This document shows, piece by piece, positions 19,922 through 30,014 of a stretch of DNA of 64,000 bases; position 1 is the first letter of the stretch; each line of letters begins with the position of its first letter. This DNA comes from Chitinophaga pinensis. Lineage in GTDB: Bacteria > Bacteroidota > Bacteroidia > Chitinophagales > Chitinophagaceae. The position numbers and the translations under genes were made by a program. The notes below the pieces were generated by a model that saw only the letters and a list, made by a program, of their open reading frames with translations, searched no databases and was not told the origin of the DNA. The DNA lies in assembly GCF_007896845.1 (NCBI RefSeq), contig NZ_VOHS01000013.1, positions 62,001-126,000 on the forward strand, read 5' to 3'.

Positions 19922-20764
19922 TTACTCTGCGAGGTGAAAACCAATAGGCAGGTTAAATCTTACCATTACCGGCTCGCGGTTCTGTTTGCCAGGTTTCCAG
20001 TTTGGCATCATCTTTACGACTCTTACAGCTTCTTCTTCCAGTCCGCCACCTTTTGTAGCACCTACAGTCTGTACATCACTGATCCTTCCATCTGTATTGA
20101 CAACAAACTGAACGAAGACCTTTCCTTCGATACCGGTTTCCTGCGCAAGGCGGGGATATCTGAGGTTTTTCTGGAGGAATTTAGACAATGCTTCTTCACC
20201 ACCGGGGAAGCTTGGCATAATTTCTACGAATGTAAAAATGGTAGTTTTCTCTTCTACTTTAGGTGCTTCTACAACATTAGTTCCGCCGAGGACGCCATTT
20301 TCAAACGGGCTTTCAATACCGTTTACATCATCACCTACAGTATTAGCAACACCAATAGCTTTGTTGCCGATATCATCCATTTTCGGCACTTCTGTTTCAT
20401 TCTCCGCTATATCCTGATCCGTAATAGTAGGTGTAACAAAAGCAACGGATGAACGGGCCGGCGGAGGTGGTGTAGTAACAGGCGGAGGAGGAGGAGTTAC
20501 AGTCGCTTCTTCCGGCATCTCCAATGTTTTCAACACTGTTGATGTTGTTTCTATTTCACTTCGTGTATGCATTCCCGCTGCCATCAGTTTATTACTGAGC
20601 ACATAGCCACCAATAATAACCAATGCAATGGAAGCAGTGCCTACAATGGCGTTGCGTACACGCTTTTCTTCGCTTCTGCGTAACTCATAGGCGCCGTAAT
20701 CTTTATTACGACCATCAAAAAGAATGTCGAGAAAATCTGCGTTAATAATTGTTCTTGCATTCAT
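19922..20764 (-). CDS. Energy transducer TonB
   Basis: Inner-membrane anchored periplasmic protein that carries proton-motive energy to TonB-dependent outer-membrane receptors. The start at 20764 (MNARTIINADFLDILF) is chosen over an upstream in-frame ATG at 20821 because residues from here match the Bacteroidetes TonB N-terminus, with FDGRNKDYGAYELRR. One membrane helix lies at about residues 40-58. A proline-rich linker with TPPPPPVTTPPPPA follows, then the TonB C-terminal domain (PSFPGGEEALSKFL ... PVMVRFNLPIGF). No exbB/exbD lie beside it. Confidence 0.93.
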   Translation of the reverse strand: MNARTIINADFLDILFDGRNKDYGAYELRRSEEKRVRNAIVGTASIALVIIGGYVLSNKLMAAGMHTRSEIETTSTVLKTLEMPEEATVTPPPPPVTTPPPPARSSVAFVTPTITDQDIAENETEVPKMDDIGNKAIGVANTVGDDVNGIESPFENGVLGGTNVVEAPKVEEKTTIFTFVEIMPSFPGGEEALSKFLQKNLRYPRLAQETGIEGKVFVQFVVNTDGRISDVQTVGATKGGGLEEEAVRVVKMMPNWKPGKQNREPVMVRFNLPIGFHLAE

Positions 20765-21548
20765 GGGATAAACATTTACAATATAGATGCGACGTAAATG
20801 TTTTTCCATACGAATGCACAAAAAAACTTTTTAAATAATTGATGCCGGAGATAAAAGAGTGATGAATATAAAAGAGATAGGATCAATAAAATTTACCATT
20901 CCAGATTGAGATCCGGATCGGGATCACCTATTTGCTAAAGGAAGTATTCACTATCTTTTAATGGTAACAATAATGATGTTACCATACAGGTTGAAAATGT
21001 TGTATACTGAATAATGTAGGTCGGTAGTTAAATGCAGGTAAGTAGCTTATTCTGCTCTCAGAGGATGTCATAATATTATTCTGCTATTATGCCAGGGGGC
21101 GCGGGAGGTATATTACATAGAATTTACCACCAATAAATCTGCAACACACCTTCCCCGCTGGCCTGACCGGGCATTTTTATTTACAGCTTATAGCAAAAGA
21201 TATTTCTGTGATCAGCAACAACTGTTGTAAACAGTTGCCTTACAGTATTGAATATGATCATTCATTACCACCCTACCCACTGCATATGTATGTATCAATA
21301 ATCGGTTATGCAACTGCATAATGAAATCGGTTTTTGATTTTTACGAGCTGATAAAATTGTTCTGCTGGTGAGACAAAACAAGGAGAAGTACTCAGCAATG
21401 TTCTCCGGGTGGTGGTAATTCCTATTAGTCTACTGAATCTGTAGACAAATATACAGCATGAAATTATATTTCCAAATGCAAGTGCATAATTTTTTTTCAG
21501 GCAGAATAATTGTGTACGCTTTACATAGAGAAAACCACTGATAATCAC
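20765..21548. other. 784-bp intergenic region between tonB and the sorbosone dehydrogenase-like gene
   Basis: No credible gene was found on either strand. It must hold the divergent promoters of the two flanking genes. Two small perfect inverted repeats stand out: ATGGTAACA / TGTTACCAT at 20961-20985 and CAACTGTT / AACAGTTG at 21219-21237. Either may be a regulator site; no matching regulator is adjacent. Confidence 0.5.
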
Positions 21549-22868
21549 ATGAGAACATGTTTACTACCCGCAGCCATTGTAATGTTAGCATTTGCTGCCT
21601 GTCACAACCAACCTTCTTCCAGTCGGTCATCCGCTGACAGTACCGCCAACACAGATACGACCGCTGCTGCCGATTCTTTACCTGCCCCCTATGCAACAAA
21701 GTCTGTTAATAATTACAGCAACGTAATGGGCTGGCATGATGGAAAAACACCTGTGGCTCCCGGAGGGTTGACGGTATCAGCGCTTGCAACAGATCTTAAA
21801 AATCCCCGCTGGATCTATGTGTTACCGAATGGCGATATTCTTGTAGCCGAATCCAGTTCCAGATCAGATGTAGGCAATAAGGTAAAAGATGTAGTCAGCG
21901 GAAGAGCTGGTTCGGGGAATTTCGGCAACAGTGCAGATCGTATTACTTTGCTACGCGATGCCGATCGGGATGGAAAGCCTGAACTGCGGACCGTCTTCCT
22001 GAAAGAACTGAATCAGCCTTTTGGTATGTTGCTACTGGATAAAACATTCTATGTCGCCAATACAGATGGTATCATGCAGTTCCCCTACAAAACCGGTGAT
22101 ACTATTATTACTGCCCAGGGGAAAAAGATCCTCGATCTGCCTGCAGGTGGTTATAACAATCACTGGACACGCAACCTCATCTCCAATGCAGCCGGTAATA
22201 AAATATACGTGAGCGTTGGTTCAGGTAGTAATAATGCAGAACATGGTATGGAAAACGAACACAGACGTGCCGGTATTCTGGAGATCAATCCTGATGGCAG
22301 TGGAGAAAGAATATACGCCAGCGGACTGCGTAATCCCGTAGGCATGGACTGGGCCCCCGGTACCAAAATATTATGGACTGCTGTCAATGAAAGAGATGGT
22401 CTGGGTGATGACCTGGTACCTGACTACCTGACCAGTGTAAAAGAAGGGGGCTTTTACGGATGGCCATATGCTTACTGGGGCAAAAATCCTGATCCGAGAA
22501 TGGAAGAGCAGCAACAACCAGCACTGGTTGATAAGACCATTGTACCAGATCTCTCATTAGGCGCTCATACAGCCTCCCTCGGACTTACCTTCTACAAAGG
22601 CAAGGCATTGCCTGAAAAATATAAAAACGGGGCTTTTATAGGGCAACACGGCTCATGGAACCGTTCAACACTTTCCGGTTATAAAGTAGTCTTTGTTCCT
22701 TTTGAAAATGGGAAACCGGCTGGTAGTCCGGAAGACTTCCTCACCGGATTCATTGCGGATGCGGATAAAAGCGAAGTATACGGTCGTCCGGTAGGCATCG
22801 CAGTTGCAGCAGACGGCGCACTGCTGGTTGCTGATGATGCCGGTAATACCATTTGGCAGGTCAAATAG
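21549..22868 (+). CDS. PQQ-dependent sugar dehydrogenase / sorbosone dehydrogenase-like lipoprotein
   Basis: About 439 aa with the start at 21549 (MRTCLLPAAIVMLAFAAC), preferred over 21510 because it gives a clean lipoprotein signal with lipobox FAAC. The body reads as a six-bladed propeller of the soluble glucose/sorbosone dehydrogenase class, with LATDLKNPRWIYVLPNGDILVAES early on and ASGLRNPVGMDWAPGT in the middle. Such proteins oxidise sugars in the periplasm using PQQ. No PQQ biosynthesis genes are in the window, so substrate and cofactor are inferred. The next gene, 42 bp on, is a TonB receptor that may be linked. Confidence 0.82.
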   Translation: MRTCLLPAAIVMLAFAACHNQPSSSRSSADSTANTDTTAAADSLPAPYATKSVNNYSNVMGWHDGKTPVAPGGLTVSALATDLKNPRWIYVLPNGDILVAESSSRSDVGNKVKDVVSGRAGSGNFGNSADRITLLRDADRDGKPELRTVFLKELNQPFGMLLLDKTFYVANTDGIMQFPYKTGDTIITAQGKKILDLPAGGYNNHWTRNLISNAAGNKIYVSVGSGSNNAEHGMENEHRRAGILEINPDGSGERIYASGLRNPVGMDWAPGTKILWTAVNERDGLGDDLVPDYLTSVKEGGFYGWPYAYWGKNPDPRMEEQQQPALVDKTIVPDLSLGAHTASLGLTFYKGKALPEKYKNGAFIGQHGSWNRSTLSGYKVVFVPFENGKPAGSPEDFLTGFIADADKSEVYGRPVGIAVAADGALLVADDAGNTIWQVK

Positions 22869-22880
22869 GGAAAATACTAT

Positions 22881-22888
22881 TAGCTTTG
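22881..22888 (+). promoter_or_regulatory. Candidate -7 promoter element of the TonB receptor gene
   Basis: TAGCTTTG fits the Bacteroidetes TAnnTTTG -7 consensus and lies 22 bp before the ATG at 22911. The nearest TTTG upstream is 25 bp away, longer than usual, so this is tentative. Confidence 0.35.
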
Positions 22889-22910
22889 AAATAATAGAAG
22901 ACACTACCCG

Positions 22911-24959
22911 ATGAAAAAACTGCTTCTGGCGCTTGGCATATTCCCGCTGGCCACGTACGCACAATCATATTCTGATACTACGCATCGCCTTCGCGAAGTA
23001 GTGATTCAGGCATATCCCGGTAAACAGTTTACCCTGCTCCAGGTACCTACCAGCAGTACTGTACTGACTTCCCGGCAGTTACAATTACAACAGGGTGTTA
23101 CCCTGCTGCCTGCCATGAACACAGTACCCGGCGTACGTATGGAAGAACGCTCTCCCGGCAGTTACCGCCTTTCTCTGAGAGGAAGCCTCCTGCGCTCTCC
23201 TTTTGGCATCCGCAATGTAAAGATCTATCTGGATGAAATTCCTTTGACAGATGCAGGTGGTAACTCTTACCTGAACCTCTCCGATCCGGGCAGTTTCCAA
23301 GGGATTGAAGTATTAAAAGGACCAGACGGCAGCCAGTTCGGCGCTAACTCAGGCGGCGTGATACTCCTGCATCCTGCAGGTACCCTGCCTGACAGCAGCC
23401 GTTTACGTGCAGATGTACAGGGAGGCAGTTATGGCCTGTTCCGCGAACAGGTAGGCTGGCAACAGCAATGGGGAAATTATAAACTGAATATCTATCAGGC
23501 GGTACACCGTTCTGACGGCTATCGCGATAACAGCGCCATGCAGAGGTATTATATACAAACCGCGCAGCAGTGGCAGTACAACGCACACAATCAACTGAAG
23601 CTGATTGCGTTTTACAGCGATCTGGATTACCGTACACCCGGTGGTCTGACAGAAGCCCAGATGAACGCCAATCCAAAGGCAGCACGTCCTGCGACACCTG
23701 CATTACCTGGCGCCATCACCCAGAAAGCCGGTATCCGTAATAAAACCGCTTTCGGTGGACTGGTACACACCTCTCAACTCTCTGAACACTGGCAACATGT
23801 TATTTCCGTGTACGGCAGTAATACACATTTCGAGAATCCCTTCATCACCAATTATGAGGCAAGGGACGAAAATACTGCCGGCGCACGTACTTATATCGCC
23901 CTGCAGGATCAGCCACTGGGCAACAGCGGCATGCGTCTTGACTGGACTACCGGTGTGGAATGGCAACAGACCACTTCCGACATCGACAACTACGGTAACC
24001 GTGCCGGGGTAAGAGATACCCTGCAGGCAGCCAGTGATATCACCGCCAGACAATACTTCTACTTCACCGGTCTGACCCTGCGTCCCGGTAAACAATGGGT
24101 GGCGGAAGCAGCTGTCAGTGTGAACTATTACCGCTACCATTTTAATGATGTTGCGGCAGGTGTAGACGGGAAAAAGAAATTCACGGCAGAACTGATGCCC
24201 CGCTTCTCCCTGTCTTACCTGATTACACCAGCACTGGCAGCACGTGCGACAGTGAGCAGGGGCTACTCCCCTCCTTCTATTGCGGAAGTCAGGGCTTCTG
24301 ATAATATTATCAACACAGGCCTGCAGGCAGAAACCGGCTGGAACTACGAAACCGGGCTTCGCCTGAATTCCCGTAATAATCGTTTTATGGCAGATGCAGC
24401 CGTGTTCTATTACAAATTGCAGGACGCGATCGTACGCAAGCTGCATGACAACGGCACAGAGTTTTTCAATAACGCAGGTGGCACCAACCAGACAGGCGTA
24501 GAGTTTCAGGGAAGTGCATGGTTACAGATGCCGCGTCGTGAGGGCTTCCTCCGTGGTATACAATTACAGGAAGGTTATACTTACAGCCATTTCCGTTTCA
24601 GCAATTACAGCAGTGCCGGAAAGGATTTCTCCGGTAATGCACTCACCGGCGTACCTAAGACAGTTGTAACAAGCAGCCTGTTGATAGAACTGCCTGCCAG
24701 AGTGTCCCTCTATGGTCAGTATAATTTCGTGGACCGTTTACCACTCGATGATGCCAATACCGCTTTTGCGAAGGAATATCATCTGGTACAGGCTAAAGTT
24801 AACTGGGGTGTGAATAAATGGCTGGCAGTATATGCCGGTGCAGATAATCTGCTTAACCAGCGCTATAACCTTGGTAACGACCTGAATGCAGTAGGTGCGC
24901 GTTACTACAACCCTGCTCCTGACAGAAACTACTATGGTGGCGTCAGAGTGACTTTATAA
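22911..24959 (+). CDS. TonB-dependent outer-membrane receptor
   Basis: 682 aa. Signal peptide residues 1-17 (ends TYAQ), a plug domain with PGVRMEERSPGSYRLSLRGS and IEVLKGPDGSQFGANSGGVILL, then a 22-strand type barrel ending in an aromatic-rich strand (YYGGVRVTL). There is no N-terminal carboxypeptidase-like domain and no SusD partner, so it resembles siderophore or cofactor receptors (FecA/BtuB-like) more than SusC. The 5' neighbour encodes a sorbosone dehydrogenase-like lipoprotein. Substrate unknown. Confidence 0.88.
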   Translation: MKKLLLALGIFPLATYAQSYSDTTHRLREVVIQAYPGKQFTLLQVPTSSTVLTSRQLQLQQGVTLLPAMNTVPGVRMEERSPGSYRLSLRGSLLRSPFGIRNVKIYLDEIPLTDAGGNSYLNLSDPGSFQGIEVLKGPDGSQFGANSGGVILLHPAGTLPDSSRLRADVQGGSYGLFREQVGWQQQWGNYKLNIYQAVHRSDGYRDNSAMQRYYIQTAQQWQYNAHNQLKLIAFYSDLDYRTPGGLTEAQMNANPKAARPATPALPGAITQKAGIRNKTAFGGLVHTSQLSEHWQHVISVYGSNTHFENPFITNYEARDENTAGARTYIALQDQPLGNSGMRLDWTTGVEWQQTTSDIDNYGNRAGVRDTLQAASDITARQYFYFTGLTLRPGKQWVAEAAVSVNYYRYHFNDVAAGVDGKKKFTAELMPRFSLSYLITPALAARATVSRGYSPPSIAEVRASDNIINTGLQAETGWNYETGLRLNSRNNRFMADAAVFYYKLQDAIVRKLHDNGTEFFNNAGGTNQTGVEFQGSAWLQMPRREGFLRGIQLQEGYTYSHFRFSNYSSAGKDFSGNALTGVPKTVVTSSLLIELPARVSLYGQYNFVDRLPLDDANTAFAKEYHLVQAKVNWGVNKWLAVYAGADNLLNQRYNLGNDLNAVGARYYNPAPDRNYYGGVRVTL

Positions 24960-24981
24960 TCCGATAGCTGTCATTATAGCA

Positions 24982-25015
24982 AAAGCGGGTATATCCGGAT
25001 GGATATACCCGCTTT
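24982..25015 (+). terminator. Terminator after the TonB receptor gene
   Basis: A perfect 15-bp stem AAAGCGGGTATATCC / GGATATACCCGCTTT with a 4-base loop is followed by CTTTTTA. Confidence 0.88.
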
Positions 25016-25030
25016 CTTTTTAAAAGAAAA

Positions 25031-25050
25031 GGACTGCTAAAAAGCAGTCC
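25031..25050 (-). terminator. Terminator of the glycosidase-galK-galT operon
   Basis: GGACTGCT / AGCAGTCC stem about 35 bp past the galT stop; on the minus strand it is followed by TTTTCTTTT. It stands back to back with the TonB receptor terminator. Confidence 0.8.
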
Positions 25051-25084
25051 CCGCACACATTATTGGTTCAAAAAAATAAACAGT

Positions 25085-26155
25085 TTAAGCAGGTACACCG
25101 GCTTGTTTCTTATAGTGCACTACCGGCTGTTCTCTGAGACGTGCCGCCGCAAATTCAGGCGTAATATCTCTCTGAGGATGTGCCAGCATTTCATATCCTA
25201 CCATGAATTTCTTCACTGTCGCTGAGCGCAGTAATGGTGGATAGAAGTGCATATGCCAATGCCATTCCGGATGACTATCACCATCATTGAACGGCATCTG
25301 GTGCATACCTGCGGAATATGGGAATGATGTTTCAAACAGGTTATCGTAACGGGTAGTCAGATCTTTCAGGATCGCAGCCAGTCCATCACGTTCAGCAGCT
25401 GTGAACTGCAGCAGGCTAGGTACATGACGACGGCTGATAATCATCGCCTCGTATGGCCATACTGCCCAGAAAGGCACCAGCGCAACAAAATGTTCGTTTT
25501 CTGCGATGATACGTTCTCCCTGTTTCAGTTCTTTTTCCAGATACGCAGTCAGCAGGCTGCGTCCGTGTTGCTGGAAGTAATTACGTTGCTGACGGGTTTC
25601 TTTTTCAAGTTCCATCGGTACATCTTCAGAAGCCCAGATCTGACCATGCGGGTGTGGATTGCTACAACCCATGATCTCTCCTTTATTTTCGAAGATCTGT
25701 ATGTATTTGATAAATGGTACTGCTGCCAGTGATTCCAGCTCGGTGTGCCAGAGGTCTACGACTTTACGGATATCCGGCAGTTCCATTTCAGGTAATGTCA
25801 GGTCATGACGTGGACTAAAACAGATCACGCGGCAAATGCCTTTCTGTGAACGTGCGATCAGCAATTCGTCTTCATCCACCTCTCCTTTTGGCGTATCAGC
25901 CAGCAGTGCGGAAAAGTCATTGGTGAAAGCAATAGGTCCATCGTATTGTGTATTTTTCGTACCATCTGCGCGGGTATTGCCCGGACACAGATAACAATCT
26001 TCCACATAGGCGGGACGCTGCGCCAAAGCAGGAGCTTCTACTTTACCCTGCCATGGACGTTTAGAACGGTGTGGCGATACCAATACCCATTCTCCGGTGA
26101 GAATATTTAAACGGGTATGAGGATGAGCCGTCAGATCAAAGGTATTTTCAGACAT
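25085..26155 (-). CDS. galT: UDP-glucose--hexose-1-phosphate uridylyltransferase (GalT)
   Basis: 356 aa Leloir-pathway enzyme exchanging UDP between glucose 1-phosphate and galactose 1-phosphate. The zinc-site motif CYLCPGN near residue 54 and the active-site [10 protein letters not shown] near 165, with the nucleophilic middle His, are intact. The C-terminal [11 protein letters not shown] is also typical. It lies 64 bp after galK and is the last gene of the operon. Confidence 0.97.
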   Translation of the reverse strand: MSENTFDLTAHPHTRLNILTGEWVLVSPHRSKRPWQGKVEAPALAQRPAYVEDCYLCPGNTRADGTKNTQYDGPIAFTNDFSALLADTPKGEVDEDELLIARSQKGICRVICFSPRHDLTLPEMELPDIRKVVDLWHTELESLAAVPFIKYIQIFENKGEIMGCSNPHPHGQIWASEDVPMELEKETRQQRNYFQQHGRSLLTAYLEKELKQGERIIAENEHFVALVPFWAVWPYEAMIISRRHVPSLLQFTAAERDGLAAILKDLTTRYDNLFETSFPYSAGMHQMPFNDGDSHPEWHWHMHFYPPLLRSATVKKFMVGYEMLAHPQRDITPEFAAARLREQPVVHYKKQAGVPA

Positions 26156-26219
26156 TCTCTCAGAACATTTAATGGAGGACAGTCCGGGACATGGTAACGG
26201 ACTGTCCTCTGCTATTGAC

Positions 26220-27386
26220 TTAGTTATTTACAAGATTATTCACAGTGCGGCAGCCATCTTCAATGCTGGTTACATACGCTTTCAGTGGTGTTTTGAAAGC
26301 CTGTTCGTAACCGGCAGCAGCTTTTTCCAGTAATGCTGGTACAGCTGATTTCTTCACGATGTTGATGGTACAACCACCAAAGCCGCCACCCATCATACGG
26401 GCACCGAGTACACCCTGCTGACCGGCAGCAAATTCAGCCAGCCAGTTCAGTTCTGGACAGCTGACATTGTACAGCTTATCCAGTCCTTCGTGTGTCGCAA
26501 ATACTTTTTTACCAAATGCTTCCAGATCATTACGCTGCAGATCTTCACAGGCATCCTGTAAACGCTGGATCTCTTCCACAACATAGCGGCAACGATCGTA
26601 TACGGTTCCATTATGTCCTTTTACATAGGCATCCAGCATATCCATATTCGCATCGCGCAGACTGTTCACATGCGGATGGTGCTTTTTGATCAGCGCCACG
26701 CCTGCTTCACATTCTTCACGACGGGTATTGTATTCAGAAGAAGCAAGAGAGTGTTTCACCTGTGTATCCAGTAATACCAGGCTTACATCGTCAAAATTGA
26801 AAGGAATGTATTCATAATCCAGTGAAGCGCAATCCAGCTTGATGAGCTGTTGTTTTTTACCGAACATGCTTGCAAACTGGTCCATGATACCACAACGAAC
26901 CCCTACAAAGTGGTTCTCTGCAGCCTGTGCCAGCAAGGTCATATCCTTACGGCCGATTCCCAGTCCGAAAAGCTCATTTAATGCATAGATGGTTGCACAT
27001 TCTACTGCTGCGGAGGATGAAAGGCCGGCGCCCAGGGGAACATTACCGCAAAAAGCACATTCGAAACCACCGATGATATGACCTGCCTGTTGTAACTGCT
27101 GTACAACGCCTAACAGATAATCAGGCCACTGTTTCGGGGAGCGAACCAGACTGTCCAGTGTACCTTCATAACGATCATTCACATCAAGCGCATGCAGCAC
27201 GATCTTATTGTCATTGCGTTTTACAATAGCCAGATAAATAGCTTTATCTATAGCAGCGGGCAATACAAACCCGTTATTATAGTCGGTGTGCTCTCCGATC
27301 AGGTTAATACGTCCTGCCGCCCTCACCATAATAGGTTCCTGGTCGAAGTGCTGTTGAGAAAAGGCATTTAATTTTGCTTGCTCCAC
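26220..27386 (-). CDS. galK: Galactokinase
   Basis: 388 aa GHMP-family kinase that phosphorylates galactose at C1. The galactose signature [19 protein letters not shown] starts near residue 25, the ATP loop [13 protein letters not shown] near 120, and the third motif [12 protein letters not shown] near 340. Intact and full length. It sits between a frameshifted glycosidase gene and galT. Confidence 0.97.
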   Translation of the reverse strand: MEQAKLNAFSQQHFDQEPIMVRAAGRINLIGEHTDYNNGFVLPAAIDKAIYLAIVKRNDNKIVLHALDVNDRYEGTLDSLVRSPKQWPDYLLGVVQQLQQAGHIIGGFECAFCGNVPLGAGLSSSAAVECATIYALNELFGLGIGRKDMTLLAQAAENHFVGVRCGIMDQFASMFGKKQQLIKLDCASLDYEYIPFNFDDVSLVLLDTQVKHSLASSEYNTRREECEAGVALIKKHHPHVNSLRDANMDMLDAYVKGHNGTVYDRCRYVVEEIQRLQDACEDLQRNDLEAFGKKVFATHEGLDKLYNVSCPELNWLAEFAAGQQGVLGARMMGGGFGGCTINIVKKSAVPALLEKAAAGYEQAFKTPLKAYVTSIEDGCRTVNNLVNN

Positions 27387-27422
27387 TGTGTTTATTTTTT
27401 TGATGATATAACTAAAAGGAGA

Positions 27423-28501
27423 TTACTGCGCTCCCGTCAATGATTTAATGACTGTAACTTCCTCCGTGCTGTATGGCTTACCATCCTGACGGAAAATGTC
27501 GTGAAACCATACTGCAGGTTCGCCGCCATCTTTCATCGGCGTATCCCATGCATAGATCGTATTGGTCTTACCAGATACCAGTCCCCAGTTATACGCAGCT
27601 ACTTTTTCTTTTTCAGTAACGGCATAATATTCTGGAAAAGGCTGCCCCTTGTACGGGCCATATATTCTGTACATATCAGCGGACGACCAAACTTCCGGAG
27701 ACTGTCAATCGTCTGCTGATGTTCTTTTTCATCTGCGTAATTGTGATAAGTGATCACGTCTGAATTATTCAGCTGAAACACGTTCAGGTCGGTCAGGCTC
27801 TTGTTCCATACACCTGCTGATACCGGTTGTGTAACAGGGACCTGTCTTGCCCAGACAAATACCTGCTTCAGCAGGTCCATGCTTTTATCGCCATAATTAG
27901 AATTACCCGGCTCGTTATAAAGATCCCATAACAGGATGCGTTGATCATTACCGAAGGTGGTCAGTACATCTTTTACATAACGTTCCAGTGTATCTGTCAG
28001 TGCTGGTGACGTTTCCCGGCGTACGCCCGGATCCTGTAACCAGCCTGAATTATGTATACCGGTTTTAGGTGCCGGTTGCTTACCTGTGGCATAAGTATTA
28101 TTCCAGCAGTCATCAAACAGTACGAAGGTGGTGGAGATGCCGTTTCTGTCTGAAATGTCCAGATAAGTACTGATGCGTTGTTTAAATCCTGCCGGATCCT
28201 GTTCCCAGGCGGCATGATGCAGGAATACGCGCATAGAATTCATTCCGATACCTGCAGCATAACCCAGTTCCCTGTTAATGACAGCAGTATCGAAGGTTTC
28301 TGCCTGCCACATTTCCAGCTGGTTGATGGCATAACTTGGAATAAAATTGCTTCCCCGTTGCCAGGCATGCTGCTTATACCATTTAGCTGCTTTCTTTTTA
28401 GACCAGATCTCTCTGGATTGTCCCTGCGCAAAAGCAACATTGGCCATTGTTGCTGCGAGCAGTACAGTCAGAAATACTTTCATTTTCATGTGTTTTTTCA
28501 A
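27423..28501 (-). CDS. Secreted clan GH-A glycosidase (GH5-like), frameshifted near the 3' end
   Basis: The frame starts at 28501 with a signal peptide ending NVAFAQ. A GH-A type TIM barrel follows, with the acid/base Glu in WDLYNEPGNSN and a nucleophile candidate Glu in LICTEYMART. Translation runs into LLKKKK and stops at 27599. The rest of the protein (KVAAYNWGLVSGKTNTIYAWD to the end) is in another frame and stops at 27423. Adding one A to an AAAAAGAAAAA run near 27600-27610 restores a single product of about 359 aa. Position upstream of galK-galT suggests it frees galactose, but the exact family and substrate are not certain. Confidence 0.75.
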
Positions 28502-28618
28502 TTGTGTGGAGCTTGTATGTTAAGTATGAAGAAACGCTGTTGACATTTATATTCTGACTGTGGATATATCCATGGAATTCAATTTTTGTGGAATAATTCT
28601 CAAAGTTAAAAGATTTAC

Positions 28619-28630
28619 GTAAACGATTAC
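28619..28630 (-). promoter_or_regulatory. LacI-family operator candidate O1
   Basis: GTAATCGTTTAC on the minus strand, an imperfect palindrome with a central CG as in many LacI-family operators. It lies between the candidate -33 and -7 elements of the downstream operon. Confidence 0.65.
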
Positions 28631-28740
28631 AATACTTCTCTCAAAAATACAGTGTGGCACACTCACGCTATTGGCATCTAAACATTAAACCATTGATAAA
28701 CAATACTGTACGAAAAAAGAATGTGGAATAGACAATAAAT

Positions 28741-28752
28741 GTAATCGTTTAC
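28741..28752 (+). promoter_or_regulatory. LacI-family operator candidate O2
   Basis: The same 12-mer GTAATCGTTTAC on the plus strand, centred 122 bp from O1. Two identical sites at this spacing would suit repression by DNA looping. Confidence 0.6.
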
Positions 28753-28879
28753 TTTCAATTTTGCAAATGCCCTCCCGCAAGGTTTAGGGCCTGCCCATAC
28801 TAAGGCAGTGCCCGGTATAAGCCTTTATATGATAAAATAAACGGCAACCTGATAAATAGGAATGCAGCTAAGCGACACG

Positions 28880-29902
28880 TTACTTCTGTGAAGATTGCCT
28901 GAAACGGGGTACTGGTTCCAGTACAATTTTAGTACGTGCCTGTGTGCTGACTGCCCCTGTCCCTTCTATGAGTTCCATGAGCAGACGGAATGCCTCTTTA
29001 CCCATCTCTACCGTTTGCTGGTCTATGCTGGAAAGGCTTGGCGTAATATGCTCATCAAAGGATTCGTTGGCAAATCCAATCACCCCAAAGTCAGCAGGAA
29101 TATCTACCTGTCTGTCTTTCAGTTCTTTGACAGCACCGAGGGCAGTAAAATCCTCTACGGCAAATACTGCATCAGGAGGGACATTCAACGCCAGCAGGTG
29201 AGCAATTGCCTCACGACCTGCATTTATGGACACATCTCCAAAGAAGACCAGCGACTCGTCAAAAGCAATATTGTTGGCACTCAACGCAGCCTTATACCCT
29301 TCCAGACGATCCTTGAAGATCTTCAGATGCTGCTGCCCCGCAATATGTGCAATACGGGTATATCCCTGCTTTAAGAGATGCTCCGTCGCATAGTATGCCC
29401 CTTTAAAGTCATCCACCACCACAGATGGAATATTCAGGCTGTCATTTGCGCGGTCAAAAAAGACCAGCGGTACACCGCGGTCCGTAATCTCCAGATAATG
29501 ACTGAACTCCATGGTCTCTTTGGCAATAGACGCCAGGATACCATCCACTCGGGTACTCAGGAAGGTTTCTATTGCCTTCTTTTCATACTCCGGCTTTTCA
29601 TTAGACTGGTATATCAGCACATTATAGCCATGCTGGTTGGCCAGACTTTCGATACCGTGGACAACAGATCCGAAGAAGTTAATCTCCGCACTGGGAATGA
29701 TTACGCCGATAATGTTGGTACGTCCTGACCGGAGTGACCAGGCTATTCTGTCCCGCCTGTAGTTCATTTTCTCCGCAGCTGCCTGTACCAGCTTACGTGT
29801 CTCTTCACTCGTACCTTTGCGGTTATTCAAGGCTCTGGAAACAGTTGCACCGGTTAAATTCAGTTCCCGGGCAATATCTGCTATAGTGACTTTGTTATTC
29901 AA
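28880..29902 (-). CDS. LacI/GalR family transcriptional regulator
   Basis: 340 aa. The N-terminal helix-turn-helix is clear (VTIADIARELNLTGATVSRALN, residues 5-26), followed by the hinge and a periplasmic-binding-protein-like sensor domain (IIGVIIPSAEINFFGSVVHGIE, then GVIGFANESFDEHITPSLSSI). It lies on the same strand directly upstream of the glycosidase-galK-galT operon, whose control region has two matching palindromic sites. Control of that operon by galactose or a galactoside is a strong inference; autoregulation is less clear. Confidence 0.93.
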   Translation of the reverse strand: MNNKVTIADIARELNLTGATVSRALNNRKGTSEETRKLVQAAAEKMNYRRDRIAWSLRSGRTNIIGVIIPSAEINFFGSVVHGIESLANQHGYNVLIYQSNEKPEYEKKAIETFLSTRVDGILASIAKETMEFSHYLEITDRGVPLVFFDRANDSLNIPSVVVDDFKGAYYATEHLLKQGYTRIAHIAGQQHLKIFKDRLEGYKAALSANNIAFDESLVFFGDVSINAGREAIAHLLALNVPPDAVFAVEDFTALGAVKELKDRQVDIPADFGVIGFANESFDEHITPSLSSIDQQTVEMGKEAFRLLMELIEGTGAVSTQARTKIVLEPVPRFRQSSQK

Positions 29903-30014
29903 CGAAGGGGATGCTTTCCACTAAAGTAAAAAAATCATTCCGGATACGCCAAAATTTCTGACTATGCGTAGTAAAATGGTTGTATTATATTTATAGAATA
30001 TCCAACAGATTGCT

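Larger units (their letters stand above)
28502..28879 (-). promoter_or_regulatory. Control region of the glycosidase-galK-galT operon
   Basis: 378 bp without a gene between the lacI-type gene and the glycosidase. It holds two copies of the same 12-mer in opposite orientation and a promoter-like pair on the minus strand: TTG (28631-28633), 21 bp spacer, then TAACTTTG (complement of 28601-28608). One 12-mer lies in the spacer, where a bound repressor would block polymerase. Confidence 0.6.

Noticed and set aside
21306..21699. Minus-strand frames before the sorbosone dehydrogenase-like gene
   Set aside because: Short, overlapping each other and partly antisense to the real gene; no recognisable protein features.
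22911..24959. SusC transporter of a polysaccharide utilisation locus
   Set aside because: Too short for SusC, lacks the N-terminal regulatory-like domain and has no SusD partner.
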